Assembly (NCBI GenBank): GCA_905216145.1
Contig: CAJMST010000007.1
Location: 23,221 to 87,220 of the forward strand
Direction: 5' to 3'
From: an uncultured bacterium
Lineage (GTDB): Bacteria > Actinomycetota > Coriobacteriia > Coriobacteriales > Coriobacteriaceae
DNA: 64,000 nt
In this document: positions 34,093 to 44,323 of the stretch, piece by piece
How the letters are laid out: each line of letters begins with the position of its first letter
How positions within the stretch are numbered: the stretch's first letter is position 1
Notes under the pieces: model-generated
Databases searched by the model: none
What the model was told of the DNA's origin: nothing
What the model saw: the letters and a program-made list of their open reading frames with translations, nothing else
Translations under genes and position numbers: made by a program

Positions 34093-34980
34093 CTATGAGC
34101 TGGGCGCAGAGACCGGCTCCCATGCAATAAACGCCCAACGAACCTTGCGGACATGATCGAGCATATAGCGCCCCTGCGGCACGCCCTTGGACCCCGGCTC
34201 GCCGGCATGGGGGTTCTCAATCATGTGTTGAGCGATGTAGTCACGCAGGCAGTCGATCTTGTCCTCGTTGCCATGCTCGAGCATACGAGAAAAGTCCGCC
34301 ACACCCGCTTCAAGGCTGTCGAAGGTATCGCGACGGGGCGATTCAAAGTACGTAACCTGCGGCAGGACACCCATCTGAACGAGGATATTAAAAGCATACA
34401 CAAAGCCATTACTGCAGGTAACCGAGGCGCCGATGGCGTTCATCAGGTGCAGGTCATAGCGCGGGCTGGAGTTGGCGACCATCGTGACAGCACAACGCCG
34501 ACGAGCCGTACGGTCAAGCTTGGCAAGTGCACCTTTTAGATTGGTCGTCGTAACCGACCGACTGGCAAAGGCAACATCCACCGCTTTCGCGACCGGTCCA
34601 ACCAGATCCCAATCGTCATCCCAAGCAAGCTCAAGCGGCGTTATACGCCCCTCGAGCCCGTAGTACTCAATGCCGGCATCAAGCGTGCCCAACATGGCAG
34701 GGGAAAAATCAGCGGCAATCACGGGATGTCCGTCTTGCGCAAGCGGAATAGCAATCGACCCAGCCCCACACCCCATATCCAGCACGGATTCACCAGGCTT
34801 TAACGCCAACAGCTTTATAAAATCCCGAGCATAAGGGGCAGTCTCCAACGGCCGAAAATGCCGAGCCCTTTTATCCCACTCAAAAGAATCATCAGCCCGC
34901 CGCCGACCAGCCTGCAGACGCATCCATTCGCCATTCCAATCCGCAGAAAGCAGCTCAGAACGAATCAAATCATCAGCCAC
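34093..34980 (-). CDS. Class I SAM-dependent methyltransferase
   Basis: 295-residue soluble methyltransferase. SAM-binding motif I is VLDMGCGAGSIAIPLA (about 65-80), motif II VIAADFSPAML, and motif IV-like VDVAFASRS. The C-terminal third (GVPQGRYMLDHVRKVRWAFIAWEPV) is specific to this subgroup. Substrate cannot be assigned; small molecules are usual for this fold. Adenine-rich noncoding sequence of about 160 bp separates its start from the hairpin element downstream of the DUF711 gene. Confidence 0.85.
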   Translation of the reverse strand: MADDLIRSELLSADWNGEWMRLQAGRRRADDSFEWDKRARHFRPLETAPYARDFIKLLALKPGESVLDMGCGAGSIAIPLAQDGHPVIAADFSPAMLGTLDAGIEYYGLEGRITPLELAWDDDWDLVGPVAKAVDVAFASRSVTTTNLKGALAKLDRTARRRCAVTMVANSSPRYDLHLMNAIGASVTCSNGFVYAFNILVQMGVLPQVTYFESPRRDTFDSLEAGVADFSRMLEHGNEDKIDCLRDYIAQHMIENPHAGEPGSKGVPQGRYMLDHVRKVRWAFIAWEPVSAPSS

Positions 34981-35145
34981 GGGCCATCCCCCTCACAACA
35001 AAAAAGCGACTCCTCCCAAAAGAAGAGCCGCAACCAGCATATATCAGAAAGAACCGATCCAACGCCAAACCGCCATACCAGTAAAGTAGGGCAGAAGCGA
35101 AGCGACTGCCAAAGGGATAGAACCCAACCGAGGTCCCGTTGTGCG

Positions 35146-35279
35146 GGAGCCCCGGGGAGGGCAAATATATAAGGTCGATCGCGAGTTCCGCACGAGCCGG
35201 AGAGCACTTAATGTGCTCTCCGTGCGAGTCAGGACTGTCCGAGCAGGCGACCTTATATATTTGCCCTCCCCGGGGCTCC
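35146..35279 (-). repeat. Double-arm hairpin element, copy 2 (3' of the DUF711 gene)
   Basis: 35146-35177 and 35248-35279 are perfect 32-bp inverted repeats (GGAGCCCCGGGGAGGGCAAA...). Read on the minus strand, the 70-nt core contains GGACAGTCCTG, the hairpin GGAGAGCAC-ATTAA-GTGCTCTCC and GTGCGGAACTC, the same order as the gatB copy at 13374. It starts 18 bp after the minus-strand DUF711 stop. Confidence 0.85.
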
Positions 35280-35296
35280 TCGCCAGTCCCCCTCAG

Positions 35297-36661
35297 CTAG
35301 TTCTTCAGCGAGTTCAGCGGCGCCGGGAAGCGTCCGCCACGGTGGGCAAGCACGGTGCCGGCGTTGGGGTTCACCGGCATGATGGGCGCACGGCCGAACA
35401 GGCCGCCATACTCGACGCAGTCGCCCACGCCCTTGCCGATGGCGGGAATCACGCGCACGGCCGTGGTCTTGTTGTTGATGACGCCGATGGCCATCTCGTC
35501 GGCGATGATGCCGGCGATGGTCTCGACCGGGGTGTCGCCGGGGATGGCGATCATGTCCAGGCCGACGGAGCACACGCAGGTCATGGCCTCGAGCTTCTCG
35601 AGCGAAAGCGCACCGGCCTCGACGGCGGCGATCATACCGGCGTCCTCGGACACGGGGATGAAGGCGCCGGAGAGACCGCCCACGCTGGAGCTGGCCATGA
35701 CGCCGCCCTTCTTGACGGCATCGTTGAGCATGGCGAGCGCGCAGGTCGTGCCGGGGCCACCGCAGGTGCCCACGCCGATGATCTCGAGGATGCGGGCAAC
35801 GGAGTCGCCGATGGCAGGCGTGGGAGCCAGCGACAGGTCGACAATGCCTTTCTCGACACCCAGACGGCGGGCTGCCTCACGGCTCATGAGTTCGCCGGCG
35901 CGGGTGATCTTAAAGGCGGTCTGCTTGATTTTTTCGGCAACCTCCATCATCGAGGCGGAGTCGGGGAGCGTCTCCAAGGCAGCAGCCATAACGCCGGGGC
36001 CCGAGACGCCAACGTTGATGACGGCGTCGGCCTCGCCACCGCCGTGGACGGCGCCCGCCATAAACGGGGAGTCCTCGACCATGTTGGCAAAGCAGACAAA
36101 CTTGGAAGCGCCGACGGAGTCCTGGTCGGCCGTGAGCTTAGCGGCGTCGATGATGGTCTGCGCAGCCATGAGTACGGCATCCATGTTGATGCCGGCACGC
36201 AGGCTGGCGACGTTGACGCTGGAGCAGACGCGGCTCGTGGTGGCGAGCGCCTGCGGGATGGACTGGATGACGCGGCGGTCGGCGTCGCCGATGCCCTTCT
36301 GGACGAGCGCGGAGAAGCCACCCAGGTAGTCGATGCCGAGGGTTTCGGCCGCACGGTCGAGGGCATGCGCGATGGGGGTGAGGTCCTCATCCTTGCAGCA
36401 CGCGGCGATTTGCGCCACCGGGGTGACGGAAACGCGCTTGTTGACGATGGGGATACCGTACTCGCGCTCGAGGTTCTCGGCGGTCTCGACCAAGTGCTCA
36501 GCCGTGTGCGTCACGTGGTCGTAGATCTTCGTGCACATGCGGTCGAGGTTCTCGTCGCCGCAACCCATGAGCGAAACACCCATGGTGATGGTCCTGATGT
36601 CGAGGTTCTGCTCCTCAACCATGCCGCGGGTTTCCGCGATTTCTGCGGGCGTGATCGCCAT
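35297..36661 (-). CDS. UPF0210/DUF711 (PFL) family protein
   Basis: 454-residue protein of the UPF0210/DUF711 family, length as expected. ATG 36661 follows AGGAG by 7 bp. Conserved stretches include NLDIRTITMGVSLMGC, GGFSALVQKGIG, GEADAVINVGVSGPGV, LAPTPAIGDSVARILEIIGVGTCGGPGTTCALAMLNDAVKKGG and AEEMAIGVINNKTTAVRVIPA (approximate). The fold is related to glycyl-radical/PFL-like barrels, but no catalytic role is established. Many genomes place an ACT-domain UPF0237 gene beside it; none is here. Ends at the double-arm hairpin element. Confidence 0.9.
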   Translation of the reverse strand: MAITPAEIAETRGMVEEQNLDIRTITMGVSLMGCGDENLDRMCTKIYDHVTHTAEHLVETAENLEREYGIPIVNKRVSVTPVAQIAACCKDEDLTPIAHALDRAAETLGIDYLGGFSALVQKGIGDADRRVIQSIPQALATTSRVCSSVNVASLRAGINMDAVLMAAQTIIDAAKLTADQDSVGASKFVCFANMVEDSPFMAGAVHGGGEADAVINVGVSGPGVMAAALETLPDSASMMEVAEKIKQTAFKITRAGELMSREAARRLGVEKGIVDLSLAPTPAIGDSVARILEIIGVGTCGGPGTTCALAMLNDAVKKGGVMASSSVGGLSGAFIPVSEDAGMIAAVEAGALSLEKLEAMTCVCSVGLDMIAIPGDTPVETIAGIIADEMAIGVINNKTTAVRVIPAIGKGVGDCVEYGGLFGRAPIMPVNPNAGTVLAHRGGRFPAPLNSLKN

Positions 36662-36707
36662 CCTTGCGCTCCTATCTGCCAAACGAGCATAGTCTTATCT
36701 ATTCTAA

Positions 36708-36741
36708 CGTGCCGCACGTGCCATGTGGCGCGTGCGGCACG
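36708..36741 (-). terminator. Hairpin between metH end and the DUF711 gene start
   Basis: CGTGCCGCACG (36708-36718) and CGTGCGGCACG (36731-36741) form a perfect 11-bp stem. On the minus strand it lies just after metH but only TTAGAATAG follows, so termination may be weak; that AT-rich piece may be the promoter of the DUF711 gene. Confidence 0.5.
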
Positions 36742-36768
36742 TTTTGGTGCTCGGTTGTTTCCGTTGTG

Positions 36769-39324
36769 TTACTGCCCAAAGACCTCTTCGGCGATGCGCG
36801 CGCTTTCGGCGGCGTCCTTGGCGTAGTAGTCTGCGCCAATCTGTTTGGCGTATTCGGGGGTGAGCACGGCGCCGCCTACGATGACCTTGACGCCCGGGAC
36901 CTCGGCATGAAGCAGCTTGATGGTCTCCTCCATGGCGACGACCGTGGTAGTCATAAGCGCCGAGAGGCCGACGAGCTTGATGTCGCGCTCCTGTACGGTC
37001 TTGAGCACCTCTTGCGGGTCGACGTCGCGGCCTAGGTCAAAGACGGTATAGCCGTAGTTGTCGAGCAGCATCTTGACGATGTTCTTACCGATATCGTGGA
37101 TATCGCCCTTGACGGTAGCCACGCAGATCTTACCCTTGTCGGCAATCTCGCCGGCGGGCATCAGGCGTTTGATGGTATCGAAGCCCACGCGCGCGGCCTC
37201 GGCCGAGGCCATGAGCTGCGGCAAGAAGAACTTGCCCTGGTCAAAGAGGACGCCAACCTCGTCGAGGGCGGGGATAAAGTGGTTGTTGATGAGGTCCATG
37301 GCGTCGTGGCCGGCCAGCAGGCGTTCGGTCTCGGCCGCGATTTCGCCCTTGCGTCCCGAGACGACCATATGGCGGATGGGGTCGTCATCGGCTCTTGCGG
37401 TGGTGCTTGCGACAGGCGCGGCATCGCTCGATGCTGACTGGGCGGCCGCCGGGTTGGCGGCAATCTTATACGGATCGGTCCAGCCGGCGTAGCGCTCGAT
37501 GTATCCGGTCGAGCCCTCGTCCTCAACGCTCAGCACGCGATAGCTGTAGACAGTGTCCATAAAGCGCTTGGAACCCGGGTTCATGATGGGGGCGTCCAGA
37601 CCTGCACCAAAGGCGGCGGCCAAAAAGACCGAGCCCAGCAGCGGGCGCGCGGGCAGGCCAAAGCTGATGTTCGATACGCCGAGTGCGCACTTGACGCCCA
37701 GGCGCTCCTTGCACATAGACATGGCGCGCAGGATCTGCTCAGCCTGGCGCTGGTTGGTCGAGGCGGTCATGACCAGACAGTCGATGAGGATGCGGTCCGG
37801 GCCGATGCCGTAACGGGCGGCTTCGGCCACAATGCGCTCGGCGATGCTATAGCGTGCCTCGGCGGTATCGGGGATGCCGCCTTCGTCGAGCGTGAGGCCG
37901 ACGACGCTGGCGCCGTAGTGGGCGACCAGCGGGAAGATCTCGTCCATGATCTGCTGTTTGCCATTGACCGAGTTGATGATGGGCTTGCCGGCGTAGCGAC
38001 GCACGGCGGCCTCGACGGCGGCGGGGTCGGTGGAGTCGATCTGCAGCGGCAGCAGCGTGGAACCTTGGAGCTGCTCGGTCGCTTGCTGGATGACCTTGAC
38101 CTCGTCGATCTCGGGCAGGCCCACGTTGACGTCCAGGATGTCGGCGCCCTGCTCCTGTTGGCTGATGCCCTGGCTCACGACGTAGTCCAGGTCGCCGTCG
38201 CGTAGGGCCTGCTGCAGGCGCTTTTTGCCGGTGGGGTTGATGCGCTCGCCGATGACGGCGATCTTGTGGCCGTCGCAGGGGAGGTCCACGACCGTCTGGG
38301 CGCTCGTGACCGACATGCTGGGCTTGCGGTGACGCGGGCTGGGCGTGTGGTTGTCGATGAGGGTACGAAGTGCCGCCATGTGCGCCGGCGTGGTTCCGCA
38401 GCATCCGCCGACGACGCTCACGCCGTCCTCGATCATGCCGGCGACGGCCTCGGCGTATTCGGGGGCTTGGATATCAAAGACGGTGTTGCCGTCTTCGTCC
38501 ACATGGGGGAGTCCCGCGTTGGCCTGCACCATAATGGGCTTATCGGTAACGGTGAGCATACGTGCGGCGATTCCTCGTAGCTCGGCCGGTCCCTGGCTGC
38601 AGTTGATGCCCAAAACGTCGGCGCCGATGGCATCGAGCGTGATGGCGGCCACCTCGGGACTCGTGCCCAGGAAGGTGCGACCGTCTTCCTCGAAGGTCAT
38701 GGTGGCAAAGACGGGCAGGTCGGAGTTTTCGCGACAGGCGAGGACGGCCGCCTTGATCTCGGCCAGGTCGGTCATAGTCTCGATAATAAAGAGGTCCACG
38801 CCCGCATCGACGCCGGCGCGCACTTCCTCGGCAAAGAGGTCATAGGCCTCGTCAAAGCTGAGGGTGCCTAAGGGACGAAGCAGCGCGCCGATGGGGCCGA
38901 TATCGCCGGCGACGTAGCGGGCGCCGGCCTCGCGGGCGCAGGCGACAGCGGCGGCAAAGACGTCTGCCACGGTGGCGGCGCCGTCGAGCTTGTGGGCGTT
39001 GGCGCCAAAGGTGTTGGCGGTGATCACGTCGCAGCCAGCCTCGACGTACTGGCGCTGAATGTCGGTAATGACCTGGGGCTCCTCAAAGTTGAGCAGCTCG
39101 GGCAGGGCGCCCGCCTTCATGCCAGCGGCCTGCAACATGGTGCCCATGCCGCCGTCGAACAGCAGGTGTCCCGTGCCATCGATGGCCGCACGCAGGCGAT
39201 CGTCCTTAATGCGCAGATCGTCGATCGTGCGCGTCTTATACGTGGCACCGTTGCGACGTGCGGCATCAACAGGTGCCGCCAATGCAGTGCCGTCAGAATC
39301 ATGAGTGATAAGCGGAGTAAACAT
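36769..39324 (-). CDS. metH: Cobalamin-dependent methionine synthase lacking the reactivation domain
   Basis: 851-residue MetH catalysing methyl transfer from 5-methyl-THF via cobalamin to homocysteine. Domain order: homocysteine-binding barrel (about 45-340; Zn ligands in INCSQ and GGCCGTTP), pterin-binding barrel (about 350-610; IGERINPTGKK, DVNVGLPEIDE), cobalamin cap and B12-binding Rossmann domain (about 660-851; GDIHDIGKNIV contains the axial His). The AdoMet-binding reactivation domain of the 1200-residue E. coli enzyme is absent and encoded by the preceding gene. A 40-residue N-terminal extension is unusual. AGGAG precedes the ATG. Confidence 0.96.
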   Translation of the reverse strand: MFTPLITHDSDGTALAAPVDAARRNGATYKTRTIDDLRIKDDRLRAAIDGTGHLLFDGGMGTMLQAAGMKAGALPELLNFEEPQVITDIQRQYVEAGCDVITANTFGANAHKLDGAATVADVFAAAVACAREAGARYVAGDIGPIGALLRPLGTLSFDEAYDLFAEEVRAGVDAGVDLFIIETMTDLAEIKAAVLACRENSDLPVFATMTFEEDGRTFLGTSPEVAAITLDAIGADVLGINCSQGPAELRGIAARMLTVTDKPIMVQANAGLPHVDEDGNTVFDIQAPEYAEAVAGMIEDGVSVVGGCCGTTPAHMAALRTLIDNHTPSPRHRKPSMSVTSAQTVVDLPCDGHKIAVIGERINPTGKKRLQQALRDGDLDYVVSQGISQQEQGADILDVNVGLPEIDEVKVIQQATEQLQGSTLLPLQIDSTDPAAVEAAVRRYAGKPIINSVNGKQQIMDEIFPLVAHYGASVVGLTLDEGGIPDTAEARYSIAERIVAEAARYGIGPDRILIDCLVMTASTNQRQAEQILRAMSMCKERLGVKCALGVSNISFGLPARPLLGSVFLAAAFGAGLDAPIMNPGSKRFMDTVYSYRVLSVEDEGSTGYIERYAGWTDPYKIAANPAAAQSASSDAAPVASTTARADDDPIRHMVVSGRKGEIAAETERLLAGHDAMDLINNHFIPALDEVGVLFDQGKFFLPQLMASAEAARVGFDTIKRLMPAGEIADKGKICVATVKGDIHDIGKNIVKMLLDNYGYTVFDLGRDVDPQEVLKTVQERDIKLVGLSALMTTTVVAMEETIKLLHAEVPGVKVIVGGAVLTPEYAKQIGADYYAKDAAESARIAEEVFGQ

Positions 39325-39333
39325 CGAGGGCTC

Positions 39334-40122
39334 CTAATGGCTGGAATAGCAGGTGGTGTGGGCGGCGCGGAAGCGGCAGTGCTCGCGCATGCGGCAGATA
39401 TTGCAGGTGGGGCGGCTCTGGGCGTCGTGGACTTCGCCTTCGAACAGACCGATCACCGCGGTCACGCTCTTGGTGGGCATGAGTAGGCTGGTGGGTGTGA
39501 CGGTCAGACCGATGAGCCGCGCGGCGTTGAGCGCATTGACGATCGAGCGCTGGGCCGAGAGCGGGCAGTCGCCGTAGCCGGGACTAAAGCGCCAGTTGCC
39601 GGCGAGCCCATGTGTGGCGGCGTCCGTCTTGACCTGCTGGTCCATTTGCTCAACGGCGGCTTCCACGTAAGCGGAGCACGCGGCGTCGAGCACGGCGCCC
39701 TCCAGGGGATGTTGGGCTCCCGTGGTGCGCAGGCGACGCTCGGCGTCCATGCCGAGGGTGCATGCCATGAGCGCGGCAAAGCGGGCGTCTTTGAGATGTC
39801 GATAGATATCGCGACCGCGCAGCTCAACGTTGGTGCCGACCAGGCGAATGCAAGGTTCTCCCTGCTCGTCCACACCCGTGGCATCGACGGCAAACACGCG
39901 GCGCACGCCACGGGGCTCAATGTCCAGCTCAAGGCGCTCGACCACAAGCTCAATACGTCGTGACAGCTCGGGCTCAATCTGCTGGCCGCCGTAACCCAGA
40001 TACCGCAGCATCTCGGCACGGTCGACACGGGGATGGTGCGCAGCATCGACACGGTAAAGCGCCGGCGACGCAAGGTCGGCCGGCACTTCGACAGCGGTTG
40101 TATCGATGTGCGGTTTTTCCAT
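39334..40122 (-). CDS. MetH reactivation-domain protein (separate subunit)
   Basis: 262-residue protein resembling the AdoMet-dependent activation domain of MetH as a stand-alone polypeptide. Recognised from YLGYGGQQIEPELSRRIE, LMACTLGMDAERRLR, YVEAAVEQMDQQ and the cofactor loop GLAGNWRFSPGYGDCPLSAQRSIVNALNAARLIGLTVTPTSLLMPTKSVTAVIG. The C-terminus carries CNICRMREHCRFR, a four-Cys cluster absent from E. coli MetH. Starts at 40122, overlapping the metF stop by one base, and ends 9 bp before metH. Predicted to reductively remethylate inactive cob(II)alamin on MetH. Confidence 0.9.
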   Translation of the reverse strand: MEKPHIDTTAVEVPADLASPALYRVDAAHHPRVDRAEMLRYLGYGGQQIEPELSRRIELVVERLELDIEPRGVRRVFAVDATGVDEQGEPCIRLVGTNVELRGRDIYRHLKDARFAALMACTLGMDAERRLRTTGAQHPLEGAVLDAACSAYVEAAVEQMDQQVKTDAATHGLAGNWRFSPGYGDCPLSAQRSIVNALNAARLIGLTVTPTSLLMPTKSVTAVIGLFEGEVHDAQSRPTCNICRMREHCRFRAAHTTCYSSH

Positions 40123-40994
40123 TACCCCAGGCGCTCCATAATGGTCGCGGCGATCGCAGGACGGTTCATAGTGTACAGGTGCAGGCCGTCGGCGCCGTGC
40201 TCCTTGAGGTCGCAAAGCTGGCGGGCGGCATAATCTACACCGGCTGCCTGCAGGCTCTCGGGGTCGTTCTCGTACTTGGCGAGAATCTTGATGACGGGGG
40301 AGGGCAGCGACGCGCCGCACATAAAGACCATGCGGCTGATCTGCGACTTGCCCATAAACGGCATGATGCCCGCGGTAATGGGCACGGTGATACCGACCTT
40401 GTCGGCAAGCTCGCGGAAGCGATAGAAGCACTCGTTATCAAAGAAGAGCTGCGTCACAAAGAAGCTTGCGCCGGCGTCCTGCTTTTGCTTGAGGTGTTCG
40501 ACCGAGGCGTTGAGGTCCTCACAGGCAATGTGGCCCTCGGGGTAGGCCGCGGCGCCTACGCAAAAGCCGGCGTCGACGAGCTCGGGGATGAGGTCGCGGG
40601 CGTAGGCGTAGTCCGAGGCGGGCTTGTCGTCCTCGGTCGCGCCGGCAGGGAGATCGCCACGCAGGGCCAGGATGTTTTCCACGCCGGCGGTGCGATACTC
40701 GTCGATTTTAGCGGCGATATCGGCGTGCGAGCGGCCCACGCAGGTAAGGTGTGCCACCGAGGGTGTATCGAATTCGCTCGTAATCATATGCGCGATGGGG
40801 GCGGTGGTGGCACCGTTGCCCGAACCGCCGGCCGAGCAGGTGACCGAGACAAAGCTCGGCGAAAGCTTGCACAGATTGCCTGCCACTTCGCGAGCCGTAT
40901 CGAGGGTAAGCTCGCCCTTGGGCGGGAACATCTCAAACGAAACGGGTGCGGTGCCCTGGGATGCTGCCTGCTTAAAAACCTCGTCGACGCGCAT
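40122..40994 (-). CDS. metF: 5,10-methylenetetrahydrofolate reductase
   Basis: 290-residue MTHFR making 5-methyl-THF for MetH. ATG 40994 follows AGAGGAG; the longer frame upstream is leader. Key segments: VSFEMFPPKGE, VSVTCSAGGSGN, NILALRGDLP, FFVTQLFFDNECFYRF (FAD/NAD(P)H barrel), and PITAGIMPFM. First gene of a tightly coupled metF-reactivase-metH operon, giving the complete methyl-transfer step to methionine. Confidence 0.96.
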   Translation of the reverse strand: MRVDEVFKQAASQGTAPVSFEMFPPKGELTLDTAREVAGNLCKLSPSFVSVTCSAGGSGNGATTAPIAHMITSEFDTPSVAHLTCVGRSHADIAAKIDEYRTAGVENILALRGDLPAGATEDDKPASDYAYARDLIPELVDAGFCVGAAAYPEGHIACEDLNASVEHLKQKQDAGASFFVTQLFFDNECFYRFRELADKVGITVPITAGIMPFMGKSQISRMVFMCGASLPSPVIKILAKYENDPESLQAAGVDYAARQLCDLKEHGADGLHLYTMNRPAIAATIMERLG

Positions 40995-41090
40995 ATCGTG
41001 CTCCTCTAGATACGTAATAGTGTGATGTGTTGTAAGGATTCTACAGCACCACTGTGTCACGGCGGAGTTTCACTCGCTATTTGGGGATAC

Positions 41091-41199
41091 CAATCGAAAA
41101 TGCTTTGCTATCGGCATTCCCTATAACAGGGCGGTCAATCTAGGATGGGGCTATAAAGACTGGTATCCGATGTGAAATACCAGTTAATAGAGCCCCATC
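41091..41199. promoter_or_regulatory. Two hairpins in the metF/glnA divergent region
   Basis: An imperfect stem GGGATACCAATCG...CTATCGGCATTCCC spans about 41091-41129. A second, longer one has arms GATGGGGCT + ACTGGTAT (41144-41166) pairing with ATACCAGT + AGCCCCATC (41177-41199) around a symmetrical 6x6 internal loop. They lie between the divergent metF and glnA transcription units and may be operators or leader structures. Confidence 0.5.
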
Positions 41200-41420
41200 T
41201 CAAATTGACTACCCTTAAACCATGGGGAAAGGTCTGCAATTTATACAGTTGATTGGCTGTTGAGGGCGGCAGCGCCGCTGTGATGCGGTAACCTCATTGA
41301 TTGGTTTCGCGACAGCAACATAACGGTAATGTCGCGGAAACACGGCGAGTCTAAGCTATGACTCGTTCGTTAGTAATCAACACCGCTTCTCACGCGGTGC
41401 CGATACGAAGGGAGTTCCGT
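41200..41420 (+). promoter_or_regulatory. Structured leader of glutamine synthetase
   Basis: Contains GGCGGC-AG-CGCCGC-like stem (about 41266-41279), CGCGACA/TGTCGCG (41308-41336) and CACCGC/GCGGTG (about 41389-41406) just before the ribosome site GAAGGGAG. A chain of hairpins before glnA suggests post-transcriptional control by nitrogen status; no known riboswitch was recognised. Confidence 0.45.
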
Positions 41421-43508
<2,088 letters not shown>

Positions 43509-43538
43509 AGCGTAGCTGACATATCGTCACGGTATTGA

Positions 43539-43572
43539 GCCGGGGTCCGCATCGCGCGGGCCCCGGCTTTTT
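43539..43572 (+). terminator. glnN terminator
   Basis: GCCGGGGTCCGC pairs with GCGGGCCCCGGC, followed by TTTTT. Confidence 0.9.
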
Positions 43573-43628
43573 GATTGCGAAGGACGTTTAGGAGTCCGTT
43601 TTGCAACTGATTCGCCCACGTAATAAGG

Positions 43629-43856
43629 GGCCGTGGGCAAAAAACGTCAAATATGAGTACTGTCACAAGTCCTGTAGCATTATCTTTTTGCAAAATATGC
43701 AGTATTACGCAACATATGTCCAAGTACTTAGCTGATAAACGCCTGCAATTCTTTCGCCGTAGGACCCCTGGCGTCTAAATCGCCTTCTGATGGCATGAAA
43801 TCGCTGTAACTAAAATGGTAACAGTACTCATATTTGCCATTTTTTGACCACAGGCC
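43629..43856. mobile_element. MITE-like element, 228 bp with 38-bp terminal inverted repeats
   Basis: 43629-43666 and 43818-43856 are terminal inverted repeats matching at about 34 of 39 positions, with CAAATATGAGTACTGT identical. Both outer ends begin GGCC. The AT-rich interior codes for nothing. No clear target-site duplication is visible. It lies between the glnN terminator and tRNA-like debris. Best read as a non-autonomous transposon relic; a large regulatory hairpin is the alternative. Confidence 0.6.
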
Positions 43857-43873
43857 TTGCGATGATGCCGGGA

Positions 43874-43974
43874 TCCGCACCCTGTCGGGTTCGAATCCCG
43901 GCGCATGGGTAGCAAAAAGCCCGTCACCGCGGGGGTAACGGGCTTCTTAATTTAAATGGTGCCCCCAGCGGGAT
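43874..43974. repeat. tRNA-like module, copy 1
   Basis: A T-arm-like segment TCGGGTTCGAATCCCGG, inside a 30-bp block identical at 44063, is followed by a hairpin AAAAAGCCCGT...ACGGGC (43914-43943) and by TGGTGCCCCCAGCGGGAT (43957-43974). The last is identical, over 18 bp, to the 3' end of tRNA-Glu seen from the plus strand. The rest of a tRNA is missing. Confidence 0.6.
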
Positions 43975-44062
43975 GTCCGCGTGCGGCTGGCGCCGCCCGC
44001 ATTCGCTGCGTCGCTTCGCTCCTTGCGTGCTGCGCTGGAAAACGCTTGTGCGTTTCCTCAGC

Positions 44063-44133
44063 TCCGCACCCTGTCGGGTTCGAATCCCGGCGTTGGGGAA
44101 GAAAAAAGCCCGCTACCGAATTGGTAACGGGCT
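44063..44133. repeat. tRNA-like module, copy 2, with tRNA-Glu terminator
   Basis: The same 30-bp T-arm-like block recurs at 44063-44092, followed by GCCCGCTACC-GAATT-GGTAACGGGC. On the minus strand this hairpin (44102-44133) ends in TTTTTT and terminates tRNA-Glu. With copy 1 this forms a duplicated unit of about 190 bp. A small hairpin GGAAAACGC-TT-GTGCGTTTCC precedes it (44037-44057). Confidence 0.65.
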
Positions 44134-44145
44134 GCTCAGATTCTG

Positions 44146-44222
44146 TGGTGCCCCCAGCGGGATTCGAACCCGCGATATCCACCTTGAAAGGGTGGCGTCC
44201 TTGGCCGCTAGACGATGGGGAC
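44146..44222 (-). tRNA. tRNA-Glu (anticodon UUC)
   Basis: On the minus strand: acceptor GTCCCCA pairs with TGGGGGC, the anticodon stem CCACC/GGTGG carries loop CTTTCAA with anticodon TTC, the T-arm is GCGGGTTCGAATCCCGC, and CCA is encoded (44146-44148). The D-arm TCTAGCGGCCAAGGA is normal. Complete cloverleaf, 77 nt with CCA. Confidence 0.96.
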
Positions 44223-44280
44223 AGCGGGAAAGAGTATAGCAGACTTTTTTAGCCGTTCACATATCGTTGGCAAACTGAAA

Positions 44281-44317
44281 AACCACCACAAAGGTGCCTG
44301 TCCCCTTTGTGGTGGTT
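44281..44317 (-). terminator. CAAAGG-type stem-loop, terminator of murT-gatD
   Basis: AACCACCACAAAGG (44281-44294) is the exact complement of 44304-44317. On the minus strand the stem is followed by TTTTTCAG, so it can terminate the upstream gene. The loop and right arm match the stem-loop at 9581-9615. Confidence 0.8.
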
Positions 44318-44323
44318 GGGGCG

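Noticed and set aside
35141..36826. 561-residue plus-strand ORF
   Set aside because: It is antisense to the DUF711 gene; the long open frame is a product of high GC and codon bias. The real minus-strand gene has family motifs and a ribosome site.
43952..44252. Overlapping ORFs on both strands over the tRNA-Glu region
   Set aside because: They read through tRNA-Glu, its terminator and duplicated tRNA debris; no ribosome sites and no protein-like composition.
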